Below, piece by piece: positions 18,318-27,406 of a stretch of 64,000 nt of DNA (the stretch's first letter is position 1; each line of letters starts with the position of its first letter). The stretch covers positions 2,356,001 through 2,420,000 of the forward strand of contig NC_004369.1 of NCBI RefSeq assembly GCF_000011305.1, read 5' to 3'. The position numbers and the translations under genes were made by a program. Under the pieces are notes generated by a model. The model was not told where the DNA came from and did not search any database. It saw nothing but the letters and a program-made list of their open reading frames with translations. The DNA is from Corynebacterium efficiens YS-314 (GTDB taxonomy: Bacteria > Actinomycetota > Actinomycetes > Mycobacteriales > Mycobacteriaceae).

Positions 18318-20522
18318 TTACTTGATTCCGTGGAGTTCCTTGAACTCGCGACGACGGGCATGCAGGATCGGCTCGGTGTAGCCGGCCGGGGATTCGGTGC
18401 CCTTGAGGATCAGGTCGCGGGCGGCCTGGAAGGCAACGGACTCGGTGAAGTTCGGTGCCATGTTCAGGTAGTTCGGGTCACCGGCGTTCTGCTCATCGAC
18501 GACCACGGCCATGCGCTCGAGGGACTCGATGACCTGCTCCTCGGTGACCACACCGTGGCGCAGCCAGTTGGCCAGGATCTGGGAGGAGATGCGCAGGGTG
18601 GCGCGGTCCTCCATGAGGTCGATGTCGTGGATGTCCGGGACCTTGGAGCAACCAACGCCCTGCTCGACCCAGCGCACGACATAACCCAGGATGGACTGGC
18701 AGTTGTTATCCAGTTCCTCACGCTTCTCGGCGTCGGTCCAGTTGGTGTCGGGTGCGACCGGGACATCGAGGATCTTGCCCAGGGAGTCGCGGCGGCCGGC
18801 GGCACGCAGCTCATCCTGAACCTTGAACACATCCACGCGGTGGTAGTGGGTGGCGTGGAGGGTGGCACCGGTCGGGGACGGAACCCAGGCGGTGTTGGCA
18901 CCTTCGCGCAGCTGGCCGATCTTCTTCTCCAGCATCTCCCCCATCAGCTCGGTCATGGCCCACATGCCCTTGCCGATCTGTGCCTTACCGGGCAGACCAC
19001 GCTGGATACCGGCGTCGACATTATTGTCCTCGTAGGCCTGCTTCCACGGTGCGGTCTGCATGTCGGCCTTGCGGACCATGGCGCCGGCCTCCATGGAGGT
19101 GTGGATCTCATCGCCGGTGCGGTCGAGGAAGCCGGTGTTGATGAACGCCAGGCGGTCGGCGACCTCCATGATGCAGGCATCCAGGTTGACGGAGGTGCGA
19201 CGCTCCTCATCCATGACACCGACCTTGAGGGTGTGGCGTGGCAGGTCGAGCAGATCTTCAACGCGGGCGAAGAGCTCGTTGGTGAAGGCGACCTCCTCGG
19301 GACCGTGCTGCTTCGGCTTCACGATGTAGATGGAGCCCTTGCGGGAGTTCTTCTTCTTGTTCTGCGGTGCGATGCCCGGGATCGCGCAGACGGTGGTGAT
19401 GATGGCATCCATGATGCCCTCGTAGATCTCCTCGCCGTCAACGAGGATCGCGGGGTTGGTCATGAGGTGACCGACGTTGCGGACAAACAGCAGGGAACGA
19501 CCGTGCAGGGTCAGCTCTGCGCCGTTCTTGCCGATGAACACCCGGTCATCGTTGAGTTTGCGGGTGAAGGTGCGGTCGCCCTTGGCCACCTCCTCAGTCA
19601 GCTCACCGGTGTTGAGCAGGAACCAGTTGCGGTAGCCGAGGGTCTTGTCCTCCGCGTCGACAGCCGCGACGGAGTCCTCGAAGTCCATGATGGTGGTGAT
19701 GGCGGATTCGAGAATGATGTCCTTCAGACCGGTCTTGTCCTCCTTGCCGATGGGGTGGGTCGGGTCGATCTGCAGTTCGATGTGCAGGCCGTTGTTCTGC
19801 AGCAGGATGGAGGTGGGGTCCTCGAAGTAGCCGGTGAATCCGAGGTAGGCATCCCGGTCCTTGAGACGGTAGATGCCGTCATTGACGTGGGCAGCCAGCT
19901 TGCCGTCGGTGATGTTGTACTTCTCCACATCAGCGTGGCTTGCACCATCGAGGGGCAGGACAGCGTCGAGGAAGTCGCGGCCCCACTGGATGACCTTCTG
20001 TCCACGGACCGGGTTGTACTCCGCACCACGCTCGGCGCCGTCCTCGTCCGGGATGGCGTTGGTGCCGTAGAGGGCATCGTAGAGGGAACCCCAGCGTGCG
20101 TTGGCGGCGTTGAGGGCGAAGCGGGCGTTGAGGATCGGGACCACCAGCTGGGGGCCGGCGGTGGTGGCGATCTCGGAATCGATGTTCTGGGTGCGGATCT
20201 CAGCCGGTGCGGGTTCATCGACGAGGTAGCCGATCTCGCGGAGGAAGGCTTCGTACTTCTCCGGATCAGGCTTGCCCGGGTTCTCACGGTAGTACTCGTC
20301 GAGCTGGGCCTGCAGCTCATCACGGCGGGCGAGCAGTTCGCGGTTGCGTGGGGTCATGTCGCGGACGATGTCCCCGAAACCGTTCCAGAAACGCTCGGCG
20401 TCCACACCCACCCGTGGCAGAACGGACTCGGTGAGGAAGTCGCGGAGGACTTTCGCCACCTGCATTCCACCGACGGTCACGCGTTCGGTCTTGTCAGCGG
20501 CGTCAATCTGCTGATGGTTCAT
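18318..20522 (-). CDS. aceB: Malate synthase (type G)
   Basis: A 734-aa enzyme that condenses glyoxylate with acetyl-CoA to malate, the second step of the glyoxylate shunt. The sequence is a clear malate synthase G: the block around [18 protein letters not shown], and [39 protein letters not shown] in the TIM barrel, which holds the Mg-binding acidic and catalytic residues. The C-terminal plug region (MRHG-V-related [12 protein letters not shown]) is present. The ATG at 20522 is chosen because AAGGAG lies eight bases ahead. It is divergent from aceA, as in C. glutamicum. Regulation is expected by RamA, RamB and GlxR through the shared control region. Confidence 0.97.
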   Translation of the reverse strand: MNHQQIDAADKTERVTVGGMQVAKVLRDFLTESVLPRVGVDAERFWNGFGDIVRDMTPRNRELLARRDELQAQLDEYYRENPGKPDPEKYEAFLREIGYLVDEPAPAEIRTQNIDSEIATTAGPQLVVPILNARFALNAANARWGSLYDALYGTNAIPDEDGAERGAEYNPVRGQKVIQWGRDFLDAVLPLDGASHADVEKYNITDGKLAAHVNDGIYRLKDRDAYLGFTGYFEDPTSILLQNNGLHIELQIDPTHPIGKEDKTGLKDIILESAITTIMDFEDSVAAVDAEDKTLGYRNWFLLNTGELTEEVAKGDRTFTRKLNDDRVFIGKNGAELTLHGRSLLFVRNVGHLMTNPAILVDGEEIYEGIMDAIITTVCAIPGIAPQNKKKNSRKGSIYIVKPKQHGPEEVAFTNELFARVEDLLDLPRHTLKVGVMDEERRTSVNLDACIMEVADRLAFINTGFLDRTGDEIHTSMEAGAMVRKADMQTAPWKQAYEDNNVDAGIQRGLPGKAQIGKGMWAMTELMGEMLEKKIGQLREGANTAWVPSPTGATLHATHYHRVDVFKVQDELRAAGRRDSLGKILDVPVAPDTNWTDAEKREELDNNCQSILGYVVRWVEQGVGCSKVPDIHDIDLMEDRATLRISSQILANWLRHGVVTEEQVIESLERMAVVVDEQNAGDPNYLNMAPNFTESVAFQAARDLILKGTESPAGYTEPILHARRREFKELHGIK

Positions 20523-20620
20523 GCAAAGCTCCTTCGAAGCAAGAGATCGGGTGTGTGCGGGCACCTATCGGGGGAAGCCCTCGCTGCGCCCCAGGGGGAG
20601 CTGGCGATGTGACCAGGTTA

Positions 20621-20636
20621 AGTGATAACCATCACC
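20621..20636. promoter_or_regulatory. GlxR-like site AGTGA-N6-TCACC
   Basis: Matches GTGA-N6-TCAC exactly; the outer bases differ from the TGTGA/TCACA consensus. It lies about 100 nt upstream of aceB. Confidence 0.5.
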
Positions 20637-20778
20637 TTGCCAATGGGTTTGCGAACTTTACCGTGACGCTACCCCCGCTTTTGTTTGATCACACCAGCTC
20701 GAAGGCTGTCGCTTTTCCGAAGATGCACGTGAAGTGGCAAATCCTTGCCACCCGAGGTTTTCCCAGTACAAACGTACT

Positions 20779-20794
20779 AGTGATGAGGATCACG
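20779..20794. promoter_or_regulatory. GlxR-like site AGTGA-N6-TCACG
   Basis: A second GTGA-N6-TCAC match, near the middle of the divergent region. Confidence 0.5.
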
Positions 20795-20813
20795 GGGAAC
20801 ATTGTGGAGATTG

Positions 20814-20833
20814 CACTTTGCAATATTTGCAAA
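20814..20833. promoter_or_regulatory. Two overlapping RamB-like sites
   Basis: CACTTTGCAAT (20814-20824) and ATATTTGCAAA (20823-20833) each match 10 of 11 positions of the RamB motif and share two bases. RamB represses acetate genes in C. glutamicum. Confidence 0.6.
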
Positions 20834-21037
20834 AGGGGTGACTACCCCCGCGCAAAACTTAAAAACCCAAATCCGTTGACGGACCCATGCCCGATGAAGC
20901 AATGTGTGAAGCACGCCACCGGAACACAGGTTGTGGATCACTCACCATGATGTGGGGGATTCGCATCACACAGTGTGCAGGGCGGCACCTCTACCGAATG
21001 CGCCTTACAGCAGCACCAAGAAGGAAGTGACTCTTAG

Positions 21038-22333
21038 ATGTCAAACGTTGGAACGCCACGTACCGCACAGGAAATCCAGCAGGATTGGGACACCAACCCA
21101 CGCTGGAACGGAATCACCCGCGACTACACCGCTGAGCAGGTAGCTGAGCTCCAGGGCAGCGTCGTCGAGGAGCACACCCTCGCAAAGCGCGGCGCCGAGA
21201 TCCTGTGGGATGCAGTTTCCGCAGAGGGCGACGACTACATCAACGCACTGGGCGCCCTTACCGGTAACCAGGCTGTCCAGCAGGTCCGTGCCGGCCTGAA
21301 GGCTGTCTACCTCTCCGGCTGGCAGGTCGCAGGTGACGCCAACCTCGCCGGTCACACCTACCCCGACCAGTCCCTGTACCCGGCGAACTCCGTCCCGAAC
21401 GTTGTCCGTCGCATCAACAACGCACTGCTGCGCGCCGATGAGATCGCACGCGTCGAGGGTGACACCTCCGTCGACAACTGGCTCGTCCCGATCGTCGCCG
21501 ACGGCGAGGCCGGCTTCGGCGGCGCCCTCAACGTCTACGAGCTCCAGAAGGGCATGATCACCGCTGGTGCCGCAGGCACCCACTGGGAGGATCAGCTCGC
21601 TTCCGAGAAGAAGTGTGGCCACCTCGGTGGCAAGGTCCTCATCCCGACCCAGCAGCACATCCGCACCCTGAACTCCGCCCGCCTGGCAGCTGACGTGGCC
21701 AACACCCCGACCGTCGTCATCGCCCGCACCGACGCAGAGGCCGCCACCCTGATCACCTCTGATGTTGATGAGCGCGACCGCCCATTCATCACCGGCGAGC
21801 GCACCGCCGAGGGCTACTACCACGTCAAGCCGGGTCTCGAGCCCTGCATCGCACGTGCGAAGTCCTACGCTCCCTACGCAGACATGATCTGGATGGAGAC
21901 CGGCACCCCTGACCTCGAGCTGGCCAAGAAGTTCGCCGAGGGCGTCCGCAGCGAGTTCCCGGACCAGCTGCTGTCCTACAACTGCTCCCCGTCCTTCAAC
22001 TGGTCTGCACACCTCGAGGCCGACGAGATCGCCAAGTTCCAGAAGGAACTGGGTGCCATGGGCTTCAAGTTCCAGTTCATCACCCTGGCTGGCTTCCACT
22101 CCCTCAACTACGGTATGTTCGACCTGGCATACGGCTACGCCCGTGAAGGCATGCCCGCCTTCGTCGACCTGCAGAACCGTGAGTTCAAGGCAGCTGAGGA
22201 GCGCGGCTTCACCGCCGTCAAGCACCAGCGTGAGGTCGGCGCCGGCTACTTCGACACCATCGCCACCACCGTTGACCCGAACTCCTCCACCACCGCGCTG
22301 AAGGGTTCCACCGAGGAAGGCCAGTTCCACTAG
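21038..22333 (+). CDS. aceA: Isocitrate lyase
   Basis: A 431-aa enzyme that cleaves isocitrate to glyoxylate and succinate, needed for growth on acetate or fatty acids. The catalytic motif KKCGH is at residues 191-195 with the active Cys193. Substrate-binding segments include [12 protein letters not shown] near the C-terminal third and the Mg-binding [19 protein letters not shown] lies 12 bases before the ATG. Codon use is strongly biased, as expected for a highly expressed gene. It is divergently paired with aceB and followed by two terminator-like hairpins. Confidence 0.98.
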   Translation: MSNVGTPRTAQEIQQDWDTNPRWNGITRDYTAEQVAELQGSVVEEHTLAKRGAEILWDAVSAEGDDYINALGALTGNQAVQQVRAGLKAVYLSGWQVAGDANLAGHTYPDQSLYPANSVPNVVRRINNALLRADEIARVEGDTSVDNWLVPIVADGEAGFGGALNVYELQKGMITAGAAGTHWEDQLASEKKCGHLGGKVLIPTQQHIRTLNSARLAADVANTPTVVIARTDAEAATLITSDVDERDRPFITGERTAEGYYHVKPGLEPCIARAKSYAPYADMIWMETGTPDLELAKKFAEGVRSEFPDQLLSYNCSPSFNWSAHLEADEIAKFQKELGAMGFKFQFITLAGFHSLNYGMFDLAYGYAREGMPAFVDLQNREFKAAEERGFTAVKHQREVGAGYFDTIATTVDPNSSTTALKGSTEEGQFH

Positions 22334-22345
22334 GAACCACCTGAT

Positions 22346-22373
22346 GCGGTGCCGTATGGCCTGACGGCACCGC
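22346..22373 (+). terminator. aceA terminator, first hairpin
   Basis: A 10-bp stem GCGGTGCCGT/ACGGCACCGC with an 8-nt loop, 12 nt after the aceA stop. Confidence 0.6.
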
Positions 22374-22420
22374 CCCTCCCTTTGCACTCCAGTACTCCTT
22401 TGTGCACATCGGCCATCTCC

Positions 22421-22474
22421 ACACCGCGCGCCCCGCCACCTCCTCGCAGGCGGGGCGCGCGGTGTTTCCATTTT
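22421..22474 (+). terminator. Strong rho-independent terminator after aceA
   Basis: A perfect 17-bp GC-rich stem, ACACCGCGCGCCCCGCC (22421-22437) with its complement at 22449-22465, an 11-nt loop, then TTTCCATTTT. Confidence 0.85.
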
Positions 22475-22487
22475 CCCCGGCCGGGGA

Positions 22488-22498
22488 GCTTGTCGACG
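22488..22498 (-). repeat. GCTTGTCGACG, intergenic copy
   Basis: Lies 51 nt beyond the stop of the phosphoesterase gene and just after the aceA terminator. Confidence 0.85.
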
Positions 22499-22549
22499 CC
22501 TCCCCCACCCGGACCGCCCTCCCCGTATGAGGTGGTGCGGGCAGTGGCG

Positions 22550-23143
22550 TCAGTCAGGATACCGGGACAGGGAGCCCCATAGGGTTTCACACAGGATCTC
22601 CTGGGGAACAGGTTTGAGACCCCATGCCTCAACACCGACATCCACCTGGCCCCGGCCGGTGACCGGGAATGTGGAGTGGAGATGCCCGTGGATCAGATGG
22701 GGAACAGTCAGACGCAGATCGTCATACCGGGAGGACATCCCCACATGGTCCTGTCCGGGGCGCGGGAAATGGCTCAGATAGACGTCCTCGCCGTCCCACC
22801 TCATCTTCTGGAAGGCCTGCACGGAGTCGAAGACCTCCAGGAAGCGCCGCTGGCGTTTGTAGGCGTTTCTGAAGAGCGGGTGGCAGGAATCATGATTTCC
22901 GGGGACCAGGTGCTTGACGATGCCGGGCAGGTGTTCGTCGATAAGCCCCAACGCCCGCTCCTCCGCCTCGGAGCGTCCACTGGACAGGTCCCCGAGCACC
23001 CAGAGGGTATCCCCCGGGCGCACCGCTGCCGTGAGGTTGTCAAGGATCACCCCATCATGGTCATCCGTGGTGGGAAAACCGCGCAGCTCGGCGAGAAAGC
23101 GGTGCCCCAGGTGGAGGTCGGAGGTGAACCACGTCGTAGCCAT
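22550..23143 (-). CDS. Calcineurin-like metallophosphoesterase
   Basis: A 197-aa metal-dependent phosphoesterase. The metal-binding motifs appear in family order: SDLHLGH at residues 8-14 (D-x-H), LGDLSSG, PGNHDSCH, LSHFPR and HGHLHS. The length and the motif HLGH near the start resemble small phage/bacterial YfcE-like or MPPE proteins. The substrate is unknown. It is convergent with aceA. A strong hairpin separates it from the small gene upstream on the same strand. Confidence 0.85.
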   Translation of the reverse strand: MATTWFTSDLHLGHRFLAELRGFPTTDDHDGVILDNLTAAVRPGDTLWVLGDLSSGRSEAEERALGLIDEHLPGIVKHLVPGNHDSCHPLFRNAYKRQRRFLEVFDSVQAFQKMRWDGEDVYLSHFPRPGQDHVGMSSRYDDLRLTVPHLIHGHLHSTFPVTGRGQVDVGVEAWGLKPVPQEILCETLWGSLSRYPD

Positions 23144-23187
23144 GCGGCCAGTCTAGCCATCCCGGTCACAGGCGTTGATACACAAAG

Positions 23188-23218
23188 GGGCGGGGACACC
23201 ATGATGGTGTCCCCGCCC
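23188..23218 (-). terminator. Perfect hairpin between two minus-strand genes
   Basis: A 14-bp stem GGGCGGGGACACCA/TGGTGTCCCCGCCC with a 3-nt loop, 22 nt beyond the stop of the 91-aa gene. It is followed on the minus strand by CTTTGTG. Confidence 0.75.
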
Positions 23219-23239
23219 ACGTCTGTCTGGCGTATACGA

Positions 23240-23515
23240 CTATGCTGCCATGTCGCCCCGGTTGAGGGCGATGAAGTCAAGGAGACCGCCATCGACGGTT
23301 CCCGCCATGTTCTGGAGGGCGGCGGTGGCCTCCCGCTCGATGAAGATCTTGCTGAACACGGTGATCTTGGCATCACGGTTGGCAGCGATGGAATCGAGAA
23401 CCCTGTCGACGAGATGAGGCTCGACGAGGCCGTCGAAGCGTGCATGCAGGTCCTCGCGGACGCTCCACAGCGGATCGGCCTTGATCGCGCGGAGTGCGGT
23501 GGTCTTGGTAGCCAT
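23240..23515 (-). CDS. Small helical protein of unknown function
   Basis: A 91-aa soluble protein, mostly amphipathic helix. The middle part resembles the three-helix-bundle domain (ADLHARFDGLVEPHLVDRVLDS-like pattern) often found at the N-terminus of actinobacterial arsenate-reductase or phosphatase-like proteins. Here it stands alone, so no enzymatic role can be assigned. AGAAAGGAT lies at a good distance before the ATG. The upstream region has a direct repeat with 21-bp period, suggesting specific regulation. Confidence 0.65.
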   Translation of the reverse strand: MATKTTALRAIKADPLWSVREDLHARFDGLVEPHLVDRVLDSIAANRDAKITVFSKIFIEREATAALQNMAGTVDGGLLDFIALNRGDMAA

Positions 23516-23910
23516 TGTCGTTATCCTTTCTTCGTCCGAGGGAGTTCACTTTCCAACCCCCGGCTGTTTACCTAACGTTAACTTTAGTTCACCTAAGAGC
23601 AATATACAAGAACCCAATATGAACTGTCAGCGGGTTTGAGGTGGACTTTTCCCCGACCACCCCCACCCTATCGGCTGTTCGAAAATAATTATTCAGGTGG
23701 ACGCATCCACAAACATGCAGCTCAGGCCCCCTTTATTCGGGTGAAGTGATGTGCTCCTCACTAAAACAAAGTAAGGTGATCACCATCACCCCCGGGCGTG
23801 AATAATACCGGCTGAACGCGGGTTTCAACCCACACCCGGGGCGTGGGATCTAAGCTGGCTGGCAGTACATCAGAACGCCAGTCGAGACCTTTTGAGTGAC
23901 AGGAGATGGT
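23516..23910. other. Divergent intergenic region, 395 nt
   Basis: AT-rich region between the 91-aa gene and the 330-aa gene. It contains the direct repeat at 23566-23596 and a GTGATCACCATCACC stretch near 23775. No gene or RNA is recognised. Confidence 0.5.
23566..23596. promoter_or_regulatory. Direct repeat GTTYACCTAA, 21-bp period
   Basis: GTTTACCTAA (23566-23575) and GTTCACCTAA (23587-23596), about 50-80 nt upstream of the 91-aa gene. The spacing equals two helical turns and so fits a dimer or tandem operator. The half-site TTAGGTRAAC recalls part of a DtxR box, but the 19-bp palindrome is not present. Confidence 0.4.
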
Positions 23911-24903
23911 ATGCACGCCTTCGAAACCACCATCGACCGCATCCGCCGGGAACAGGACCCCTCCTCCCGTGGTCGGGTGGAGCAGTTCATCGTGGAGGTT
24001 GTCCGCAGCCTGCCCAACCTGACCACCAAACAGGCGGCATCCCTGTCCATCCAGTTGCTGGAGGCCCTCCAGTTCGCAGACTCGTCGGGGAGCCCGTCGA
24101 CAAGCTCCCCCATCATGCAGGCCCAGGACTTCAACGCGCTCGCCGAGATGGCTACCGACTTGGAGGTGCGCAGCGACGCAGAATGGCGCTCCTTCGGCTT
24201 CCACCCCGTGGAGACCGCACACCCCCTCATGGTGGCCATCCCCCAGATCGAGATCTTCTATCTGCGCTCTGATGTCGCCTCCGAGGATCCGGAGGCCACC
24301 GTCCCCGATTTCCAGGAGAACCAGGCCCTGTGGCGCAACCGCCTGGGATCGGCAACGGAGGACACACTGATCTATAAGGAGTTCACCGGTCCGGGCAATG
24401 CGGAACGCGCGGTCCAGATGCTGGGCAACCTGTGGAAGAACGGCATCGTGGTCACCCGCAACACCCGCAGCAAGCTCGGTTTCTGCGATGTGGTGAACAC
24501 CCCCGAACCCGGTGACAAACCCTTCCCCCTCATGGATGAGAAGACCTGCTGGTACCACATCCAGATCTCCGAGGAACTCGGGGAGAACCAGGTACCGGAG
24601 ATCATCAGGTGCGTAGCCGAGATCTTCACCGGGTACCATCCACAGTTCTGGGACGGCGATCCCGTCCCCTCCGGCAAACTGCGTATCCAGGAATCTGAGG
24701 CCGCAACCTACATCGCACTCGCCCGTCTCGGACTCCCCGACCGCACCGGCAACACCGCCTGGTCCAACAGCTACATCTCAACCCATCCGCTGTCACCGGC
24801 CTTCCGGTGGGATGTGGTCCTCGAGGCCTCACACCAGGTGGAGAACCTGCTGCGCGGCGATACAGTGGCGGTCACCGCCTACGGCGAGGACACCGCGGGC
24901 TGA
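23911..24903 (+). CDS. Conserved hypothetical protein, 330 aa
   Basis: A soluble protein with no signal peptide or membrane segment. I do not recognise a family. It has an N-terminal helical third, a Ser/Pro linker (SSGSPSTSSP, residues 58-67), and a C-terminal mixed region with several Trp and Pro. The linker is encoded across a copy of the 11-bp word (24095-24105), so the repeat may have shaped it. The ATG at 23911 follows AGGAG by five bases. It ends just before an inverted repeat at 24911-24940. Confidence 0.65.
   Translation: MHAFETTIDRIRREQDPSSRGRVEQFIVEVVRSLPNLTTKQAASLSIQLLEALQFADSSGSPSTSSPIMQAQDFNALAEMATDLEVRSDAEWRSFGFHPVETAHPLMVAIPQIEIFYLRSDVASEDPEATVPDFQENQALWRNRLGSATEDTLIYKEFTGPGNAERAVQMLGNLWKNGIVVTRNTRSKLGFCDVVNTPEPGDKPFPLMDEKTCWYHIQISEELGENQVPEIIRCVAEIFTGYHPQFWDGDPVPSGKLRIQESEAATYIALARLGLPDRTGNTAWSNSYISTHPLSPAFRWDVVLEASHQVENLLRGDTVAVTAYGEDTAG
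24095..24105 (+). repeat. CGTCGACAAGC within a Ser/Pro linker
   Basis: Encodes Pro-Ser-Thr-Ser in the 330-aa protein; the same strand and word encode Val-Asp-Lys elsewhere (11090). Confidence 0.8.
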
Positions 24904-24910
24904 CCTTATC

Positions 24911-24940
24911 GTTCCTCCTCTTATATATAAGGAGAGGAAC
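24911..24940. repeat. Imperfect inverted repeat centred on TATATA
   Basis: GTTCCTCCTCTTATA pairs with TATAAGGAGAGGAAC with two mismatches and almost no loop. It lies 8 nt after the stop of the 330-aa gene. It could be an operator or a weak terminator; there is no U-tract. Confidence 0.45.
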
Positions 24941-25055
24941 CGTACCCGGTTACCGTCCACCAACCAATCGACAGACGTTTTCATCATCTGTTCACCCAGA
25001 TCACACAGAGCGCTTACCTGGGACACCTACCGTTCGGGGGTCCGAGGAAAATATG

Positions 25056-25079
25056 GCCCCCGGAATACCACCCGGGGGC
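25056..25079 (+). other. GC hairpin just before the LTD-protein start
   Basis: An 8-bp stem GCCCCCGG/CCGGGGGC with an 8-nt loop, ending 22 nt before the GTG start. It would lie in the mRNA leader and may limit initiation; no ribosome site is visible. Confidence 0.35.
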
Positions 25080-25101
25080 ATGTTGTGAAAGTAGCGCGAA
25101 C

Positions 25102-27093
25102 GTGAAAAAGCGTCCCCTGATCGCCTTGTCCATGGCCACCGCCATGGCTTTTACCACCCTGACCCCGCTCTCACCGGTGCCGGCCGCGGCCCAGCCTGTC
25201 GATGTGGCCTCCCCAGTGATCATCAATGAGGTGGAGTCCAATGGCGACGCGGTGGGTGACTGGATTGAGCTGGTCAACACCGGTGGGGTGGCCGTGGACA
25301 TCTCCGGCTGGTCCTTCGTCGATGACGATCCCGACCACACCCCACAGGTGATCCCCGCCGGCACCGTCCTGCAGCCGGGTGCCCACATCTCCTTCTACAC
25401 GGATCTCGACCCCGTCAACGGGTTCGGCCTGGGTGGTAATGATTCAGTCACCCTCTTCGATGCAGACGGCAACCAGGTCGATTTCACCCAGTGGTCCGGA
25501 CATGCCGCCACCACCTGGGGCCGGATCCCCGACATGACCGGCCGATTCGCCGTCACCGGACACCCCACCCGTAACGCCGCCAACACCGCCGCCACCGCGG
25601 AGGGCGTGCATCCGATCATCCTCAGTGAGATCGAGTCCAATGGTGATCCCGTCGGTGACTGGATTGAGCTGTACAACACCGACACCGTCAACTCCTACGA
25701 CATCTCCGGATGGTCATTCGTGGACAATGATCCAACCCATGCCCCGTTCTACATCCCGGAGGGCACCATCGTGGAATCCGGTGGGTACATCTCCTTCTAC
25801 ACCGAGGAGACCGGCGGCTTCGGCCTCGGTGCCAATGACTCCGTAACCCTCTTCGACGCGGAGGGACGCATCGTCGAGCACTTCGGCTGGAACGGGCATG
25901 CGGAGACCACCTGGGGCCGTTTCCCCGGGCAGGACCCCGAGTGGGCGGTCACCGGTGAACCCACCCGAAACGGCATCAATATTCCCACCGGTGAGCGCGA
26001 GGAGATCACCAACGCCCAGCTGCCGTTCCACACCATCCCGGTGACCGACCTGGAGCTCGGCGAGTCCTTCGTCGTAGAGGACATGTCTGGGGTGGAGTTC
26101 AACGCGGACGGTCGCGCATGGGTGGTCAACAATGATGCGGGTGATATCTACGCCCTCGACCATGATGTGGACACCGACACCTACACCCCGGCCGGCCACT
26201 GGCAGGTCACCTACCCGGAGGGCACCGGCACCCCGGACGGTGAGGGCATCACCGTCACTGCCGACGGTTCCATCTACCTGGCCACCGAACGCAACAACGA
26301 CGACAAGACCACCTCCCGCCCCTCCGTCCTGCGTTTCGACGCCCCGACCGGCACCTCCGGGCTGCTCACCGCCACCCACGAGTGGAACCTCTCCGACTTC
26401 ACCGGACCCATCGGTGCCAACTCCGGCCTGGAAACCATCACCCACCTGGAGGGCTCCATCTTCGCCGTCGGCGTCGAGGGCACCGGCGAGGTCATCGTCG
26501 TGGATCTCGACGCCGATACCCCCGTCCACCTGCAGACCTTCCAGTCCGAATTCCAGGGGGTCATGGCCATGGATTATAACGCCACCACCCGCCAGCTCCA
26601 TGTCCTGTGTGATGAGGTCTGCGAGGGGGCCTCGCAGTTCCTCACCTGGAACGGCACCCAACTGGAGTCCACGGATGACAACATCTACGCCCGTCCCGCC
26701 AACCTGGGCAACTTCGCCAACGAGGGTTATGCCTCCTACACTGCGGAGGGTGAGTGCACCGACGGTGTGAAGAACACCTATGTCAACCACCTGTGGGCCG
26801 ATGACTCCGTCTCTGACGGCATCAGCCTGCGTTCCGCGCAGGAGATCGTGGATACGGCCGAGTGCCGGACCGACGGGGCGCCGGTTGATGAGGACCGCGC
26901 ACCTGTTGGCTCCGCGACGGGTTCCTCCACCGGTTCTGCCACCGGTTCTACCACCGGTTTCGCCGCAGGAAGCGCCCTGGGTTCGCTGACCACCGGCGCG
27001 CTCGGCGTCCTGGGCATCTTCGGTGTGCTGGGAGGAATCATCCAGCAGCTTCTCGCTGCGTTTCCCGCACTGAAGGCATACATCCGCTTCTGA
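25102..27093 (+). CDS. Secreted/surface protein with two lamin-tail domains and a beta-propeller-like region
   Basis: A 663-aa exported protein. It has a signal peptide (KKRPLIALSMATAMAF, cut after PVPAAAQ). Two lamin-tail-like domains follow at about residues 32-155 and 170-300, each opening with the repeated pattern ESNGD-VGDWIEL-NT and ISGWSFVD. A third region, about 310-590, resembles an esterase-like or SdiA-regulated beta-propeller (GVEFNADGRAWVVNND, GLETITHLEGS). The tail is a Gly/Ser/Thr repeat followed by a hydrophobic segment GVLGIFGVLGGIIQQLLAAF that should anchor it. LTD proteins often accompany extracellular nucleases or phosphatases; here no nuclease motif is seen. The GTG start is fixed by an upstream stop; no ribosome site is apparent. 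Confidence 0.75.
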   Translation: MKKRPLIALSMATAMAFTTLTPLSPVPAAAQPVDVASPVIINEVESNGDAVGDWIELVNTGGVAVDISGWSFVDDDPDHTPQVIPAGTVLQPGAHISFYTDLDPVNGFGLGGNDSVTLFDADGNQVDFTQWSGHAATTWGRIPDMTGRFAVTGHPTRNAANTAATAEGVHPIILSEIESNGDPVGDWIELYNTDTVNSYDISGWSFVDNDPTHAPFYIPEGTIVESGGYISFYTEETGGFGLGANDSVTLFDAEGRIVEHFGWNGHAETTWGRFPGQDPEWAVTGEPTRNGINIPTGEREEITNAQLPFHTIPVTDLELGESFVVEDMSGVEFNADGRAWVVNNDAGDIYALDHDVDTDTYTPAGHWQVTYPEGTGTPDGEGITVTADGSIYLATERNNDDKTTSRPSVLRFDAPTGTSGLLTATHEWNLSDFTGPIGANSGLETITHLEGSIFAVGVEGTGEVIVVDLDADTPVHLQTFQSEFQGVMAMDYNATTRQLHVLCDEVCEGASQFLTWNGTQLESTDDNIYARPANLGNFANEGYASYTAEGECTDGVKNTYVNHLWADDSVSDGISLRSAQEIVDTAECRTDGAPVDEDRAPVGSATGSSTGSATGSTTGFAAGSALGSLTTGALGVLGIFGVLGGIIQQLLAAFPALKAYIRF

Positions 27094-27113
27094 TACAGAG
27101 CTGACACACTGGG

Positions 27114-27159
27114 TAATGCCCCGGGCTCCCACACTCAACCGTGGAGGCCCGGGGCATTA
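27114..27159 (+). terminator. Terminator of the LTD-protein gene
   Basis: A 13-bp stem TAATGCCCCGGGC/GCCCGGGGCATTA, extended by a CTCC/GGAG-like inner stem. The flanking A/T lets it work on both strands. Confidence 0.8.
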
Positions 27160-27324
27160 TCCATTGCTACCGGCAATACCGGTCTTAAAGAAAACCCTCA
27201 GGATCACCTCAGGAGAGACGGGTGAACGATCGCCGCGCAGCCCAGCCCTCCCCTACCGGACTGACGTCCCCTCCGGGGTGGGTAAAGAAGTTACCTTCTT
27301 ATATTTAGGGATAAAGATGAGTAA

Positions 27325-27353
27325 AAGGGCCCTATTCTAAGAATAAGGCCCTT
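27325..27353. terminator. Hairpin 3' of the CAP-protein gene
   Basis: AAGGGCCCTATT pairs with AATAAGGCCCTT with one mismatch and a 5-nt loop. It lies 54 nt beyond the CAP gene stop. Confidence 0.5.
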
Positions 27354-27406
27354 ACGCTACATAACTTGAGAGAACTCTTAGAAATATGAGCTTCCCCCAC
27401 CCAAGT

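Larger units (their letters stand above)
20523..21037. promoter_or_regulatory. aceB-aceA divergent control region
   Basis: A 515-nt AT-richer region without genes. In C. glutamicum the equivalent region is bound by RamB (AA/CTTTGCAAA type), RamA (AC4-6 or TG4-6) and GlxR (TGTGA-N6-TCACA). Here I see two overlapping RamB-like sites, two GTGA-N6-TCAC sites, and runs ACCCCC at 20671 and 20844 and TGGGGG at 20953. Assignments rest on motif resemblance only. Confidence 0.7.

Noticed and set aside
18216..20612. A 798-codon open frame antisense to aceB
   Set aside because: It mirrors the strongly biased third-position GC of malate synthase, and its product has no recognisable domain.
21041..22471. 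A 476-codon open frame antisense to aceA
   Set aside because: It is a shadow of isocitrate lyase codon bias; its translation is Val/Gly-rich with no domain.
23566..23596. DtxR iron box
   Set aside because: Half-sites resemble TTAGGT, but they are in direct, not inverted, orientation, and the 19-bp palindrome is missing.
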